Origin: Eubacteriales bacterium
GTDB taxonomy: Bacteria > Bacillota > Clostridia > Oscillospirales > Oscillospiraceae
Length of the DNA stretch: 47,736 bases
Assembly: GCA_030536255.1 (NCBI GenBank)
Contig: JAUNQI010000017.1
Span: 1 to 47,736 of the forward strand
Reading direction: 5' to 3'
Shown: positions 20,111-28,686 of the stretch, in pieces
Position numbering within the stretch: the stretch's first letter is position 1
Layout of the letters: every line of letters begins with the position of its first letter
Position numbers and translations under genes: made by a program
Notes under the pieces: generated by a model
Told to the model about the DNA's origin: nothing
Seen by the model: the letters and a program-made list of their open reading frames with translations, nothing else
The model's database searches: none

Positions 20111-20989
20111 ATGATCAGCAGTATGACCGGATACGGCAGTGCGAAAAAGATCGCAGCCGGATTTTCCATCAGCGTTGAGCTGAGAAGCGTGAACAACAGA
20201 TATCTTGAGACGAGCGTGAGGCTGCCCCGCTCCTTCCTGTTCGCGGAGGAGGCAGTAAAATCCGCTGTCCAGAAGCATATTTCCAGAGGAAAGGTGGATG
20301 TGTTTGTCAACGTTTCCTCAGCCGGAGCGGATGACGTTGAGGTCAGAGTCGATGAATCTCTGCTGAAGGCGTATATGAATGCGGTTTCCCATATCGCGGA
20401 GGAGTATTCCGTGTCCGGGGATATTACCGCCCTTGCCGCCTCCCGTTTTCCGGATGTGCTGACGGTTGAGAGAAGCGAAATCGACGCGGATGCGGTTTCC
20501 GCCGCAATCTGCGAGGTCGCGGAAGAGGCCCTGACCGATTTTGACAAAATGCGCCTGAGAGAAGGCGAAAAGCTCCGGGATGACGTCCTGGGCAGACTGG
20601 AGACGATTGACCGGCTTGTTTCCGAAGTGGAAAAAACGGCACCCGAAACGGTTGCAAAGTACAGAGAGCGTCTTGCTCAGAAAATGGCGGAGGTTCTGGG
20701 AACAGCCGGGATCGACGAGAACCGTATTCTTGCCGAGGCGGCCATTTATGCCGATCATATCGCAGTTGACGAGGAGACGGTCCGTCTCAGAAGTCATATG
20801 GGACAGCTGGATTCCATGATTAAAGGCAGCTCTCCGATCGGAAGAAAGATCGATTTTCTGGTTCAGGAGTTTAACCGCGAAGCCAATACCATCGGCTCCA
20901 AATGCCAGAATTCGGATATCGCCCACGTCGTCGTGGATCTGAAGAGCGAGATCGAAAAGATCCGCGAGCAGATCCAGAATATTGAATGA
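20111..20989 (+). CDS. yicC: YicC-family endoribonuclease
   Basis: 292 residues from ATG 20111 (AAAGGAG 8 bases upstream); the open frame runs back into cdaR. The start [13 protein letters not shown] and the ending block [20 protein letters not shown], then [20 protein letters not shown], are the signature of the YicC/YloC family, whose E. coli member is an RNA endonuclease. Middle region is helical with [16 protein letters not shown]. The pairing with remA, gmk and rpoZ downstream is a conserved Bacillota order. Confidence 0.93.
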   Translation: MISSMTGYGSAKKIAAGFSISVELRSVNNRYLETSVRLPRSFLFAEEAVKSAVQKHISRGKVDVFVNVSSAGADDVEVRVDESLLKAYMNAVSHIAEEYSVSGDITALAASRFPDVLTVERSEIDADAVSAAICEVAEEALTDFDKMRLREGEKLRDDVLGRLETIDRLVSEVEKTAPETVAKYRERLAQKMAEVLGTAGIDENRILAEAAIYADHIAVDEETVRLRSHMGQLDSMIKGSSPIGRKIDFLVQEFNREANTIGSKCQNSDIAHVVVDLKSEIEKIREQIQNIE

Positions 20990-21246
20990 TCATGAAGCTG
21001 CTGCCGATTGGATTCGGGAACTTTGTTTCTCCCGATCATGTGATTTCCATCGTGAGCCCGGACTCCGCTCCGATCAAAAGGCTCGTACAGGAAGCGAGAG
21101 ACGGCGGAAAGCTGATCGACGCCTCCTTCGGAAGAAGTACCAAAGCGGTGATCATTGCGGACAGCGGAAATGTGATCCTGTCTGCGCTGACGCCGGAAGC
21201 CCTCTCTTCGCGAGTCAGCGGAGAGACGGAGGAAAGAAAGGTGTAA
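20986..21246 (+). CDS. remA: RemA-family regulator (DUF370)
   Basis: 86 residues. The start at 20986 (ATGA overlap with yicC) lines up in length with B. subtilis RemA; ATG 20992 would remove two residues. [25 protein letters not shown] and [27 protein letters not shown] follow the RemA pattern closely (shown here in parts: GFGN, SAPIKR, DASFGR, VILSA). In B. subtilis RemA is a ring-shaped DNA-binding activator of matrix operons, including tapA-sipW-tasA; in clostridia it sits with yicC-gmk-rpoZ as here. Confidence 0.9.
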   Translation: MIMKLLPIGFGNFVSPDHVISIVSPDSAPIKRLVQEARDGGKLIDASFGRSTKAVIIADSGNVILSALTPEALSSRVSGETEERKV

Positions 21247-21247
21247 T

Positions 21248-21841
21248 GTGAAAGAAAGAGGAAAGCTGATCGTTCTCTCGGGTCCCTCAGGAGCCGGGAA
21301 AAGCACGGTCGTGGCGCTGGCAATGGAAAAGAGAGACGATATCTGCTTTTCTGTTTCCGTCACTACGAGAGCCCCGAGACCGGGAGAGGTCGACGGAAAG
21401 GATTATTTCTTTATTTCCGATGAGGAATTCAGAAAGATGGTCGAAGAGGACAGACTCCTGGAGCATGCGGAGTATGTTTCTCATTGCTACGGGACGCCGA
21501 GGAATTACGTTCTTGAAAAGCTCGAGTCCGGGATGAATGTGATCCTTGATATCGAAGTAAAGGGAGCGCGTCAGGTAAAGAATAAATTCCCCGATGCTGT
21601 TCTGGTGTTTTTTGCCCCTCCGTCTCTTTCCGTTCTCCGTGAGCGCCTGACAGGACGCGGGACCGAAACGGAGGAAACGATCAATGCAAGGCTGGAGCGG
21701 GCCGGGCAGGAGTATACCGAGGCGGACTTTTATGACTGGCTCGTGGTCAATGAAACTCCGGAGCAGGCCGCCGAAGAGCTTTCCGCAATTATTACTGCTT
21801 CTCACTGCCGCTTCTGCGACAGAAAAGATATATTAAAATAA
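21248..21841 (+). CDS. gmk: Guanylate kinase
   Basis: 197 residues from GTG 21248, one base after the remA stop, with AAAGGTG upstream. Converts GMP to GDP. P-loop VLSGPSGAGKSTVV (about 9-22), GMP-binding VTTRAPRPGEVDGKDYFF, EHAEYVSHCYGTP, and DIEVKGARQVK. The lid region RLTGRGTETEETINARL is normal. Complete. Confidence 0.96.
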   Translation: MKERGKLIVLSGPSGAGKSTVVALAMEKRDDICFSVSVTTRAPRPGEVDGKDYFFISDEEFRKMVEEDRLLEHAEYVSHCYGTPRNYVLEKLESGMNVILDIEVKGARQVKNKFPDAVLVFFAPPSLSVLRERLTGRGTETEETINARLERAGQEYTEADFYDWLVVNETPEQAAEELSAIITASHCRFCDRKDILK

Positions 21842-21869
21842 AAAATTCATTTAAAGAAGGTAATTTATT

Positions 21870-22058
21870 ATGATGCTTTATCCTCCTGTAGCCGAGCTGG
21901 TTGAGAAGATCGGCAGCCGTTATCAGCTTGTGAACCTTGTAGCCAAAAGAGCAAGAACTCTTGCCATGGAAGCGGAAGAAAAGCAGATCGAGCCGGAAAA
22001 GAAGCCGGTTTCCGCTGCAATCGATGAGGTTTACTCCGGCAAGCTGACGATCAAGTAA
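21870..22058 (+). CDS. rpoZ: RNA polymerase omega subunit
   Basis: 62 residues, AGAAGG ribosome site. MLYPPVAELVEKIGSRYQLV and NLVAKRARTLAMEAE are the omega signature (a promoter-independent assembly factor that clamps beta'). It is short but typical of clostridial omega. Position after gmk is conserved. The usual next gene coaBC is missing; priA starts 9 bases on. Confidence 0.93.
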   Translation: MMLYPPVAELVEKIGSRYQLVNLVAKRARTLAMEAEEKQIEPEKKPVSAAIDEVYSGKLTIK

Positions 22059-22067
22059 TCGTTTCGC

Positions 22068-24323
22068 GTGCCATTACTCGCCGCAAAAATCGCGGTTTCC
22101 GCCGCTATATACAGAATAGACAAGCCCTACGAGTATCTGGTTCCGGATGAGCTCAGAGAACGGGCTGTTCCCGGAGCCCGGGTATTTGTGCCCTTTTCCG
22201 CCGGCAACAGGAGAAGCGAGGGGATCATCCTTGCGCTTACGGATTCTCCCGCCTGTCCGCCGGAAAAGCTGAAGAGCATTCTTTCGGTTCCGGATGAAAA
22301 GCCGATCCTTACGCCGGCCCAGCTGCAGCTGGCTCTGTTTATCCGGGAGAGGACTTTCTGTACGGTGTATGATGCCGTCAGGACGATGCTTCCGGCGGGA
22401 ATGTGGTTCGGAGAAAACGGCAGACAGAGAGTTTCCGACAAGATCCTCGAGATCGCAAGACTGACGATATCCTCTGAGGAGGCTGCGGAGCTTGCGGCAA
22501 GACTTTCCCGTAAGGCGAGAGCAAGAGCTTCTCTGCTGCGGGAGCTTGCGGTATACGGAGAGATGCCTGTCCGTGATCTGCTTGTGTTTGCAGGTACCGG
22601 CAGAGCATCGCTGAATGCCCTGAAGGATCAGGGAATCGTTGAGATTTACGGCAGAGAGATATTCCGGTCTCCTCAGTTCACCGCCGGGGAGAAAAAAGCG
22701 GTTCCGGTACTGAATGCCGATCAGGAGAAGGTTTATTCCGGCCTGAAGGAACTTGCCGATTCGGGAGCGCACCATGTGGCTTTGCTTCAGGGCGTTACCG
22801 GCAGCGGAAAGACCAGCGTCTATATCCGCCTGATCAGTCATGTCCTTCAGCAGGGAAAGACCGCGATCCTTCTGGTTCCGGAGATCGCCCTGACTCCGCA
22901 GATGCTGCAGATCTTTTCCTCCTATTTCGGCGACGATATCGCGGTGCTCCATTCCAGTCTCTCCTGCGGGGAGCGCTTTGACGAGTGGAAACGCCTGAAG
23001 ACCGGGAAAGCCCGTCTGGCGATCGGTACCAGGAGCGCGGTATTTGCTCCGGTTGAAGCTCCGGGGATCATCATTATTGATGAGGAGCAGGAGGATACGT
23101 ACCGCTCGGAGAATAATCCGAGGTATGACGCCCGCGAGGTCGCGAGATACATCGCGTACAAGGCCGGCTGTCTTCTGCTGCTGGGCTCTGCCACGCCGTA
23201 TGTATGCTCCCGTTATGCTGCGGAATCCGGGGAGTATTCTTTCTTCCGTCTGGACAGGCGCTATAACCGGCTTCAGCTGCCGGCGGTTCAGATCGTGGAC
23301 ATGAAGTCGGAGCTCAGAGCCGGAAATGACGGCTGCATCAGCAGCTTCCTCCGGGACGAAATCCAAACGAATATTGACAGGGGAGAACAGAGTATTCTCT
23401 TCCTGAACCGGCGGGGCTCCAGAAAGCTTGTTGCCTGCGGGGAGTGCGGATATGAATATAAATGTCCGAACTGTTCGGTTTCCCTTACGTATCACAGCAT
23501 GGGCGGAAAGCTGATCTGCCATTACTGCGGACATACGGAGAGACCGGCGGCAAAGTGCCCGGAGTGCGGCGGGATCCTCAAATATATCGGCATAGGGACG
23601 CAGCTGGTTGAAGAAGAGCTGCATACCCTGTTTCCGGAAAACGAAGTGATCCGGATGGATGCGGATACGCTGAGCGCATCCGTAACGCATGAGACCATCC
23701 TTGAACGCTTCCGTCGGGAGAATATTCCCGTGATGATCGGAACGCAGATGGTCACCAAGGGACTTGATTTTGAAAATGTGACGCTGATCGGGGTCATTCT
23801 TGCGGATCAGAGTCTGAATATATGCAGTATCCGCGCACCGGAGAGAACCTTTTCTCTCATTACGCAGGTGATCGGGCGCTCGGGACGCGGAAGCAAACCG
23901 GGGAGAGCCGTAATCCAGACGTATTCCCCGCAGAATGATATAATTCTGCAGTCCTCAGCGCAGGATTATGATTCTTTTTATGAATCCGAGATCGCTCTCC
24001 GGCGGCTTCAGGAGGCTCCTCCCTTTGCGGATATGATCTCCGTCTGTGTGTTCGGAGAAGATGAGAGAACAGTAACGGATGAATGCGCGTTTATCCGGGC
24101 AAGGCTTCGTGAGATCCTCTCCGGAGCGGCGCGGTTTACGCTGATGGGTCCGGCCCCGCTGCCGGTGATCAGGGTAAATAATATGTACAGATACAGAATA
24201 ATATTGAAGTGCAGAGCGGATAACCGGTTCCGGAACGCGGTTTCGCGCGTAATCTGTGAATGCGGGCAGGAAAAGCGTTTTAAAGGAACGACCGTTTTCG
24301 CCGAAACAGATCCGGATCTGTGA
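22068..24323 (+). CDS. priA: Primosomal replication helicase PriA
   Basis: 751 residues from GTG 22068. Restarts stalled forks. N-terminal DNA-binding domain with YEYLVPDELRE and PGARVFVPF; Walker [16 protein letters not shown] (about 239-253); LAIGTRSAVFAP; DEEQEDTYRSE (DEAH-like box as DEEQ); GSATPY; eight zinc-binding cysteines in CGECGYEYKCPNC, CHYCGH and CPECGG (about 460-505); QMVTKGLDFENV; QVIGRSGRG. No good ribosome site precedes the GTG, so translation may rely on coupling to rpoZ. Confidence 0.95.
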   Translation: MPLLAAKIAVSAAIYRIDKPYEYLVPDELRERAVPGARVFVPFSAGNRRSEGIILALTDSPACPPEKLKSILSVPDEKPILTPAQLQLALFIRERTFCTVYDAVRTMLPAGMWFGENGRQRVSDKILEIARLTISSEEAAELAARLSRKARARASLLRELAVYGEMPVRDLLVFAGTGRASLNALKDQGIVEIYGREIFRSPQFTAGEKKAVPVLNADQEKVYSGLKELADSGAHHVALLQGVTGSGKTSVYIRLISHVLQQGKTAILLVPEIALTPQMLQIFSSYFGDDIAVLHSSLSCGERFDEWKRLKTGKARLAIGTRSAVFAPVEAPGIIIIDEEQEDTYRSENNPRYDAREVARYIAYKAGCLLLLGSATPYVCSRYAAESGEYSFFRLDRRYNRLQLPAVQIVDMKSELRAGNDGCISSFLRDEIQTNIDRGEQSILFLNRRGSRKLVACGECGYEYKCPNCSVSLTYHSMGGKLICHYCGHTERPAAKCPECGGILKYIGIGTQLVEEELHTLFPENEVIRMDADTLSASVTHETILERFRRENIPVMIGTQMVTKGLDFENVTLIGVILADQSLNICSIRAPERTFSLITQVIGRSGRGSKPGRAVIQTYSPQNDIILQSSAQDYDSFYESEIALRRLQEAPPFADMISVCVFGEDERTVTDECAFIRARLREILSGAARFTLMGPAPLPVIRVNNMYRYRIILKCRADNRFRNAVSRVICECGQEKRFKGTTVFAETDPDL

Positions 24324-24349
24324 TCCCGCACTTCAGAAAGGATATCATT

Positions 24350-24847
24350 ATGGCATTTCGAACCATCCTGACCTATGAAGATCCTCAGCTCAGGAAAAAT
24401 TCAAGACCGGTAACAAAATTTGATTCCCGTCTTCATCAGCTTCTGGACGATATGAGAGAAACTCTCGCATCGGCGAACGGAGTCGGTCTGGCGGCTCCCC
24501 AGGTGGGAGTTCTCCGTCAGGCGGTGATCGTTCTGGAAACGAACGTTGCTGAGGATGAAGAGGAATACGTGATAGAGCTCATCAATCCGGAAATCGTCAG
24601 TACGGAGGGTGAACAGTCCGGCGCGGAAGGTTGTCTCAGCGTTCCGGAAGAGTTCGGCATCGTGAACAGACCGGAGAAGGTCCGTGTTCGCGCGCAGGAC
24701 AGATACGGCAATACTTTTGAGGTGGAGGGCGAAGGCCTGACCGCAAGGTGCTTCTGCCATGAGATCGATCATCTTTCCGGCGTGCTTTTTACGGATCTCG
24801 CGGAGAAGATGCTCACTGAGGAAGAACTGAATTCGGGAGAATACTGA
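24350..24847 (+). CDS. def: Peptide deformylase
   Basis: 165 residues from ATG 24350 (AGAAAGGA upstream); the longer frame runs into priA. Removes the N-formyl group from new proteins. Motif 1 GVGLAAPQVG, motif 2 EGCLSVPE (metal Cys) and motif 3 HEIDHLSG (two metal His and catalytic Glu) are all intact. It pairs with fmt, the enzyme that adds the formyl group to Met-tRNA. Confidence 0.96.
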   Translation: MAFRTILTYEDPQLRKNSRPVTKFDSRLHQLLDDMRETLASANGVGLAAPQVGVLRQAVIVLETNVAEDEEEYVIELINPEIVSTEGEQSGAEGCLSVPEEFGIVNRPEKVRVRAQDRYGNTFEVEGEGLTARCFCHEIDHLSGVLFTDLAEKMLTEEELNSGEY

Positions 24848-24852
24848 TTATT

Positions 24853-25764
24853 ATGCGTATCGTTTTTTTCGGAACGCCGGATTTTGCGGCGGTCTCTCTT
24901 CAAAAGCTGATCGACGAAGGCTATGAGGTCGCCGGTGCCTTTGTTCAGCCGGATAAGCCGAGCGGAAGAAAGATGGAGATCGTTTTTTCTCCCGTGAAGC
25001 AGCTGGCTATTGACCATAATATTCCCGTTTTTCAGCCGGAAAAGATGCGTGACGGGACAGCGCTGGAGATCCTGAAGTCTCTTTCTCCGGATATCTGCGT
25101 TGTCGTTGCGTTTGGAAGAATTATCCCGGAGGATATGCTGAAGGTCCCGCCATACGGGATGATCAATGTGCATGGTTCGCTCCTTCCGCAGTACCGGGGC
25201 TCTGCTCCGATCCAGTGGTCGGTAATCAACGGCGATGAGCTGGCGGGCGTAACAACGATGCATCTCGATGTCGGTATGGATACCGGGGATATGATCTATT
25301 CCGAGTCTACGCCGATCGGGGACTATGAGACCTCCGGCGAGCTCTATGACAGGCTTGCTGTTATGGGTGCAGATCTCCTGATCCGAACCTTAAAGGATCT
25401 TGAAGCCGGAACCGCGCCAAGGATCCCTCAAGATGACAGTCAGGCTACAACCGTCAAGATGCTGGATAAATCGCTCTGCCCGACGGACTTCTCGGGTTCG
25501 ACAAGAACTGTGATCAAGCATATTTACGGCCTTCAGCCGTGGCCGGTGGCAACTGCAGAGCTCGGCGGAGAAGTGCTGAAGCTTTTTGCCGCGGAATACA
25601 CAGGAAAGACCTCTGACGCTGCACCCGGAACGGTAGTGGGTACTGCCGGCGGGATCGAGATCGTATGCGGAGGCGGAGAAACCGTCCTGATCACAGAGGT
25701 TCAGGCGCCCGGAAAGAAACGGATGAAAGCCGTGGACTATCTGAGAGGTCATAAACTGATATGA
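24853..25764 (+). CDS. fmt: Methionyl-tRNA formyltransferase
   Basis: 303 residues. Formylates initiator Met-tRNA with 10-formyl-THF. N-terminal Rossmann domain begins RIVFFGTPDFAAVSLQKL; the active-site block INVHGSLLPQYRGSAPIQW (about 98-116, with the Asn-His pair) and LDVGMDTGDMIY are present; the C-terminal OB-like domain ends GKKRMKAVDYLRGHK. Overlaps rsmB by ATGA. The zinc protease gene often found near def/fmt in clostridia is absent. Confidence 0.96.
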   Translation: MRIVFFGTPDFAAVSLQKLIDEGYEVAGAFVQPDKPSGRKMEIVFSPVKQLAIDHNIPVFQPEKMRDGTALEILKSLSPDICVVVAFGRIIPEDMLKVPPYGMINVHGSLLPQYRGSAPIQWSVINGDELAGVTTMHLDVGMDTGDMIYSESTPIGDYETSGELYDRLAVMGADLLIRTLKDLEAGTAPRIPQDDSQATTVKMLDKSLCPTDFSGSTRTVIKHIYGLQPWPVATAELGGEVLKLFAAEYTGKTSDAAPGTVVGTAGGIEIVCGGGETVLITEVQAPGKKRMKAVDYLRGHKLI

Positions 25765-26900
25765 ATGCCCGCGAATGCGCTTTCAGAGCTTTGAAAAGAT
25801 GCACGCAGCAGGGATCCTGGTCATCCCAGACGCTTGATTCCGAGATCAGGAGATCCTCCGACGGAAGCGAAAGCTCTCAGCGGGATACCGCGCTTGCATC
25901 CCGCATTGTTCTGGGGGTCCTCCAGAACCTGTATCTTCTGGATTTTTATATTGACTCCTTTGCCGCAAAGCCGGACAAGCTGGACCCGGACGTGCGCAAT
26001 ATCCTTCGGATGGGCGCTTTTCAGCTGAAACTGATGGATCGGGTCCCGCCGCATGCGGCTGTGAGTGAAAGCGTTGAGCTGTGCAGAAAATACGGCTATA
26101 AAAGCGCCTGCGGTCTCGTGAACGCGGTGCTCCGCAAGATCGCCGGGCCCTGCCCGGAACCGGATTCACTGTCTGTCAGGTACAGCCATCCGCAGTGGTT
26201 CGTTTCCAGACTGACTGCTCTTTACGGGGAGCAATTCGCAGAAGGGTTCCTTGCCGCGGATAATACGGAGCCTGCTGTCGATACGCATCCGGGTTTTGCC
26301 GAGGGCGAGACCTATGTTCAGGATAACGCCGCGTGGGAGGCGGTCAGAATGCTTTCTCCTCAGCCGGGGTCAAGAGTTCTGGACGTTTGCTCTGCACCCG
26401 GCGGAAAATCCTTTACCGCGGCTATGATGATGGAAAACAGGGGAGAGATCATCTCCTGCGATATCCATGAGAAGAAGCTCCGCCTTGTCAGCGAGGGAGC
26501 TGAAAGACTGGGAATCGGGATTATCCGTGTCTTTCCCGCAGATGCCGGGGAGTACCGCCCGGAATTTGATTCCGCCTTTGACGCGGTAATCGCGGATGTT
26601 CCGTGCTCCGGCTTTGGCGTGATCCGTAAAAAACCGGAGATCCGATATAAAACCGAGCAGGAAATTGCGGGCCTTCCGGCAATTCAGCGGCGAATTCTGG
26701 ATAATGTTTCCAGATATGTGAAGCCCGGCGGAAAGCTTCTTTACTCCACCTGCACGGTTTTTCCGGAGGAAAATGACGATATCGTATCCGCATTCTTAAA
26801 GGATACGCCGACCTATTCGCTGGTTTCTCAGCGTTCATTTTTCCCGAATACAGATAATACCGACGGCTTTTTTGCCGCCGTACTTGAAAGAAAAGTATGA
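25761..26900 (+). CDS. rsmB: 16S rRNA m5C967 methyltransferase RsmB
   Basis: 379 residues, shorter than the common 430-450. N-terminal NusB-like RNA-binding domain (ARECAFRALKRCTQQG, VLGVLQNLYLLDFYIDSFA, ILRMGAFQLKLMDRVPPHAA). Methyltransferase domain with SAM motif LDVCSAPGGKSFTAA (about 210), ADVPCSGFGVIRKKPEIRY (motif IV Cys) and LLYSTCTVFPEEND (motif VI, catalytic Cys). The shortening seems to lie in the linker and the C-terminus, with all catalytic parts kept. Confidence 0.92.
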   Translation: MNARECAFRALKRCTQQGSWSSQTLDSEIRRSSDGSESSQRDTALASRIVLGVLQNLYLLDFYIDSFAAKPDKLDPDVRNILRMGAFQLKLMDRVPPHAAVSESVELCRKYGYKSACGLVNAVLRKIAGPCPEPDSLSVRYSHPQWFVSRLTALYGEQFAEGFLAADNTEPAVDTHPGFAEGETYVQDNAAWEAVRMLSPQPGSRVLDVCSAPGGKSFTAAMMMENRGEIISCDIHEKKLRLVSEGAERLGIGIIRVFPADAGEYRPEFDSAFDAVIADVPCSGFGVIRKKPEIRYKTEQEIAGLPAIQRRILDNVSRYVKPGGKLLYSTCTVFPEENDDIVSAFLKDTPTYSLVSQRSFFPNTDNTDGFFAAVLERKV

Positions 26901-27934
26901 AAGATATTCTGTCCATGCTTCCGGAGGAGATCTCCGAAGACTTTAAAAGTAAAAATCTCCCTTCTTTCCGGGCAAAGCAGGTTTCGGAGTGGCTGGCGAA
27001 GGGCGCCTCTTCTTTTGATGAGATGCTGAACCTCCCGAAGGAGCTCAGAAGCGCTCTTCAGGAAGAATACTCTCTTTACCGTCCGGAGATCCTGCGGAAA
27101 CAGGTCTCCCGTCTTGACGGGACGGTAAAATATCTCTGGGGTCTGCAGGACGGAAACGCTGTGGAAACCGTTGTGATGCACAATAATTACGGAAATACGG
27201 TCTGTATTTCCACGCAGGTCGGCTGCCGTCAGGGCTGCGCTTTCTGCGCCTCCACCATCGGCGGACTTGTCAGATGTCTCGAGCCCTCGGAAATGCTCAG
27301 CGAGGTGTTCGCTTCACAGGCGGACTGCGGAGAGCGGATCTCCAATATTGTCCTGATGGGCATCGGCGAGCCCCTTGATAATTTTGACAATGTGATGAAA
27401 TTTCTTCAGCTTGTAAATCACCCTCAGGTCATGAATATCGGAATGCGGCATATCTCCCTTTCCACCTGCGGGCTGATCGAAAGATTTGACGAGCTGGCAG
27501 AAAAGGATCTGCAGATCACGCTTTCCGTTTCCCTCCATGCCCCCGACGATGAGACCCGCTCAAAGCTGATGCCTGCAAACCGCGGCAGAGGCGTGGATGC
27601 GCTGATGGATGCCTGCAAACGGTATTATGAAAAGACCGGCAGAAGGATCTCTTTTGAGTACTCCATGATCAACGGGGTCAATGACACGGAAGCGCATGCC
27701 CGTCTTCTGGCAAAGCGGGCAAAGGACGTCGGGGCTCACGTAAACCTGATCGCGCTGAATCACGTGGAAGAGCGTGCCTTCGAGCCGTCCACGCAGAGCC
27801 ATATCAAAGCGTTTATGAAGATCCTGGAATCGGAAGGCGTCAATGTTACGCTCCGCCGCAAGCTTGGCGGAGATGTGGAAGCATCCTGCGGACAGCTTCG
27901 CAGGAAATTTGAAAAGAACCGGGAAGGTTCATAA
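26897..27934 (+). CDS. rlmN: Dual 23S rRNA/tRNA adenine-C2 methyltransferase RlmN
   Basis: 345 residues. Radical SAM enzyme methylating A2503 of 23S rRNA and A37 of some tRNAs. Cluster motif CRQGCAFC (Cys110, 114, 117) after VCISTQVG; VLMGIGEPLDNFDNV; ISLSTCGLI; SVSLHAPDDETR; EYSMINGVND; and the C-terminal VTLRRKLGGDVEASCGQL with its methyl-carrying Cys. Overlaps rsmB by ATGA. Confidence 0.96.
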   Translation: MKDILSMLPEEISEDFKSKNLPSFRAKQVSEWLAKGASSFDEMLNLPKELRSALQEEYSLYRPEILRKQVSRLDGTVKYLWGLQDGNAVETVVMHNNYGNTVCISTQVGCRQGCAFCASTIGGLVRCLEPSEMLSEVFASQADCGERISNIVLMGIGEPLDNFDNVMKFLQLVNHPQVMNIGMRHISLSTCGLIERFDELAEKDLQITLSVSLHAPDDETRSKLMPANRGRGVDALMDACKRYYEKTGRRISFEYSMINGVNDTEAHARLLAKRAKDVGAHVNLIALNHVEERAFEPSTQSHIKAFMKILESEGVNVTLRRKLGGDVEASCGQLRRKFEKNREGS

Positions 27935-27939
27935 GGTAA

Positions 27940-28686
27940 ATGAGAACATTCGGACTGACGGACAGGGGAATAGAGCGTACGGAAAATCAGGACACCTTTT
28001 CTGTTTTACAGGTGCCCTCACGGAAGTGTTCCATTATTGCTCTGTGTGACGGAATGGGCGGACAGAATTCCGGCTATTTTGCCAGTGAGCTTGCGAGAAG
28101 GTCTTTTACCGACTATGTTCTTGCCAAGCTTACCTCGCGGATCAACAAAAATCCGGATGTGAGCGAGGTGCTGCGCCTCGGCTGTGAGGAATCAAACAGC
28201 GTTGTCTTTCAGTATTCTTCCTTTACGGAGGAATATAACGGCATGGGATCGACGCTTGTCGGAGCTGTTGTTTACGATTCCGGAAAGGTCTTTCTGGCCA
28301 ACGTGGGGGACAGCAGAGCCTATCTGATCAATGCCGGAAAGAATGAGGTCCGCCAGATCACGAAGGATCATTCCCTTGTTGAGCTGTATGTGGATGCCGG
28401 GATCCTTACCAGGGAACAGGCGAGAACCCATAAAAACAAGAATATCATAACCCGCGCCATCGGAGAAAAGCAGATCGTTGAACCGGATCTGTTTGAGCTT
28501 TCCTTACGGAAGGGTGATCTGCTCCTTCTCTGCTCTGACGGGGTTTCCAATTATATAACCGACGGCGAATTTTTAGATTGCGCGGAGAAATGTCCGGAGC
28601 CGGAAGAGCTCTGCGCGGAACTGAAAAGGATCGTTTATTCCCGCGGTGCGAACGACAATCTTACTTTGATTGCGGTGATGAAATAA
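27940..28686 (+). CDS. prpC: PP2C-type Ser/Thr phosphatase (PrpC/Stp)
   Basis: 248 residues. Metal-dependent phosphatase opposing the adjacent PASTA kinase. Metal-binding and core motifs: TDRGIERTENQDTF, ALCDGMGGQNSG (about 31-42), GMGSTLVGAVV, LANVGDSRAYLI, ITKDHSLV, ITRAIGE, LLLCSDGVSNYI, and ANDNLTLIAV at the end. Starts 6 bases after rlmN; the kinase ATG follows its TAA directly. Confidence 0.95.
   Translation: MRTFGLTDRGIERTENQDTFSVLQVPSRKCSIIALCDGMGGQNSGYFASELARRSFTDYVLAKLTSRINKNPDVSEVLRLGCEESNSVVFQYSSFTEEYNGMGSTLVGAVVYDSGKVFLANVGDSRAYLINAGKNEVRQITKDHSLVELYVDAGILTREQARTHKNKNIITRAIGEKQIVEPDLFELSLRKGDLLLLCSDGVSNYITDGEFLDCAEKCPEPEELCAELKRIVYSRGANDNLTLIAVMK

Noticed and set aside
22074..23690. 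Long open frame (538 codons) on the minus strand
   Set aside because: Opposite priA, with no family features and no ribosome site.
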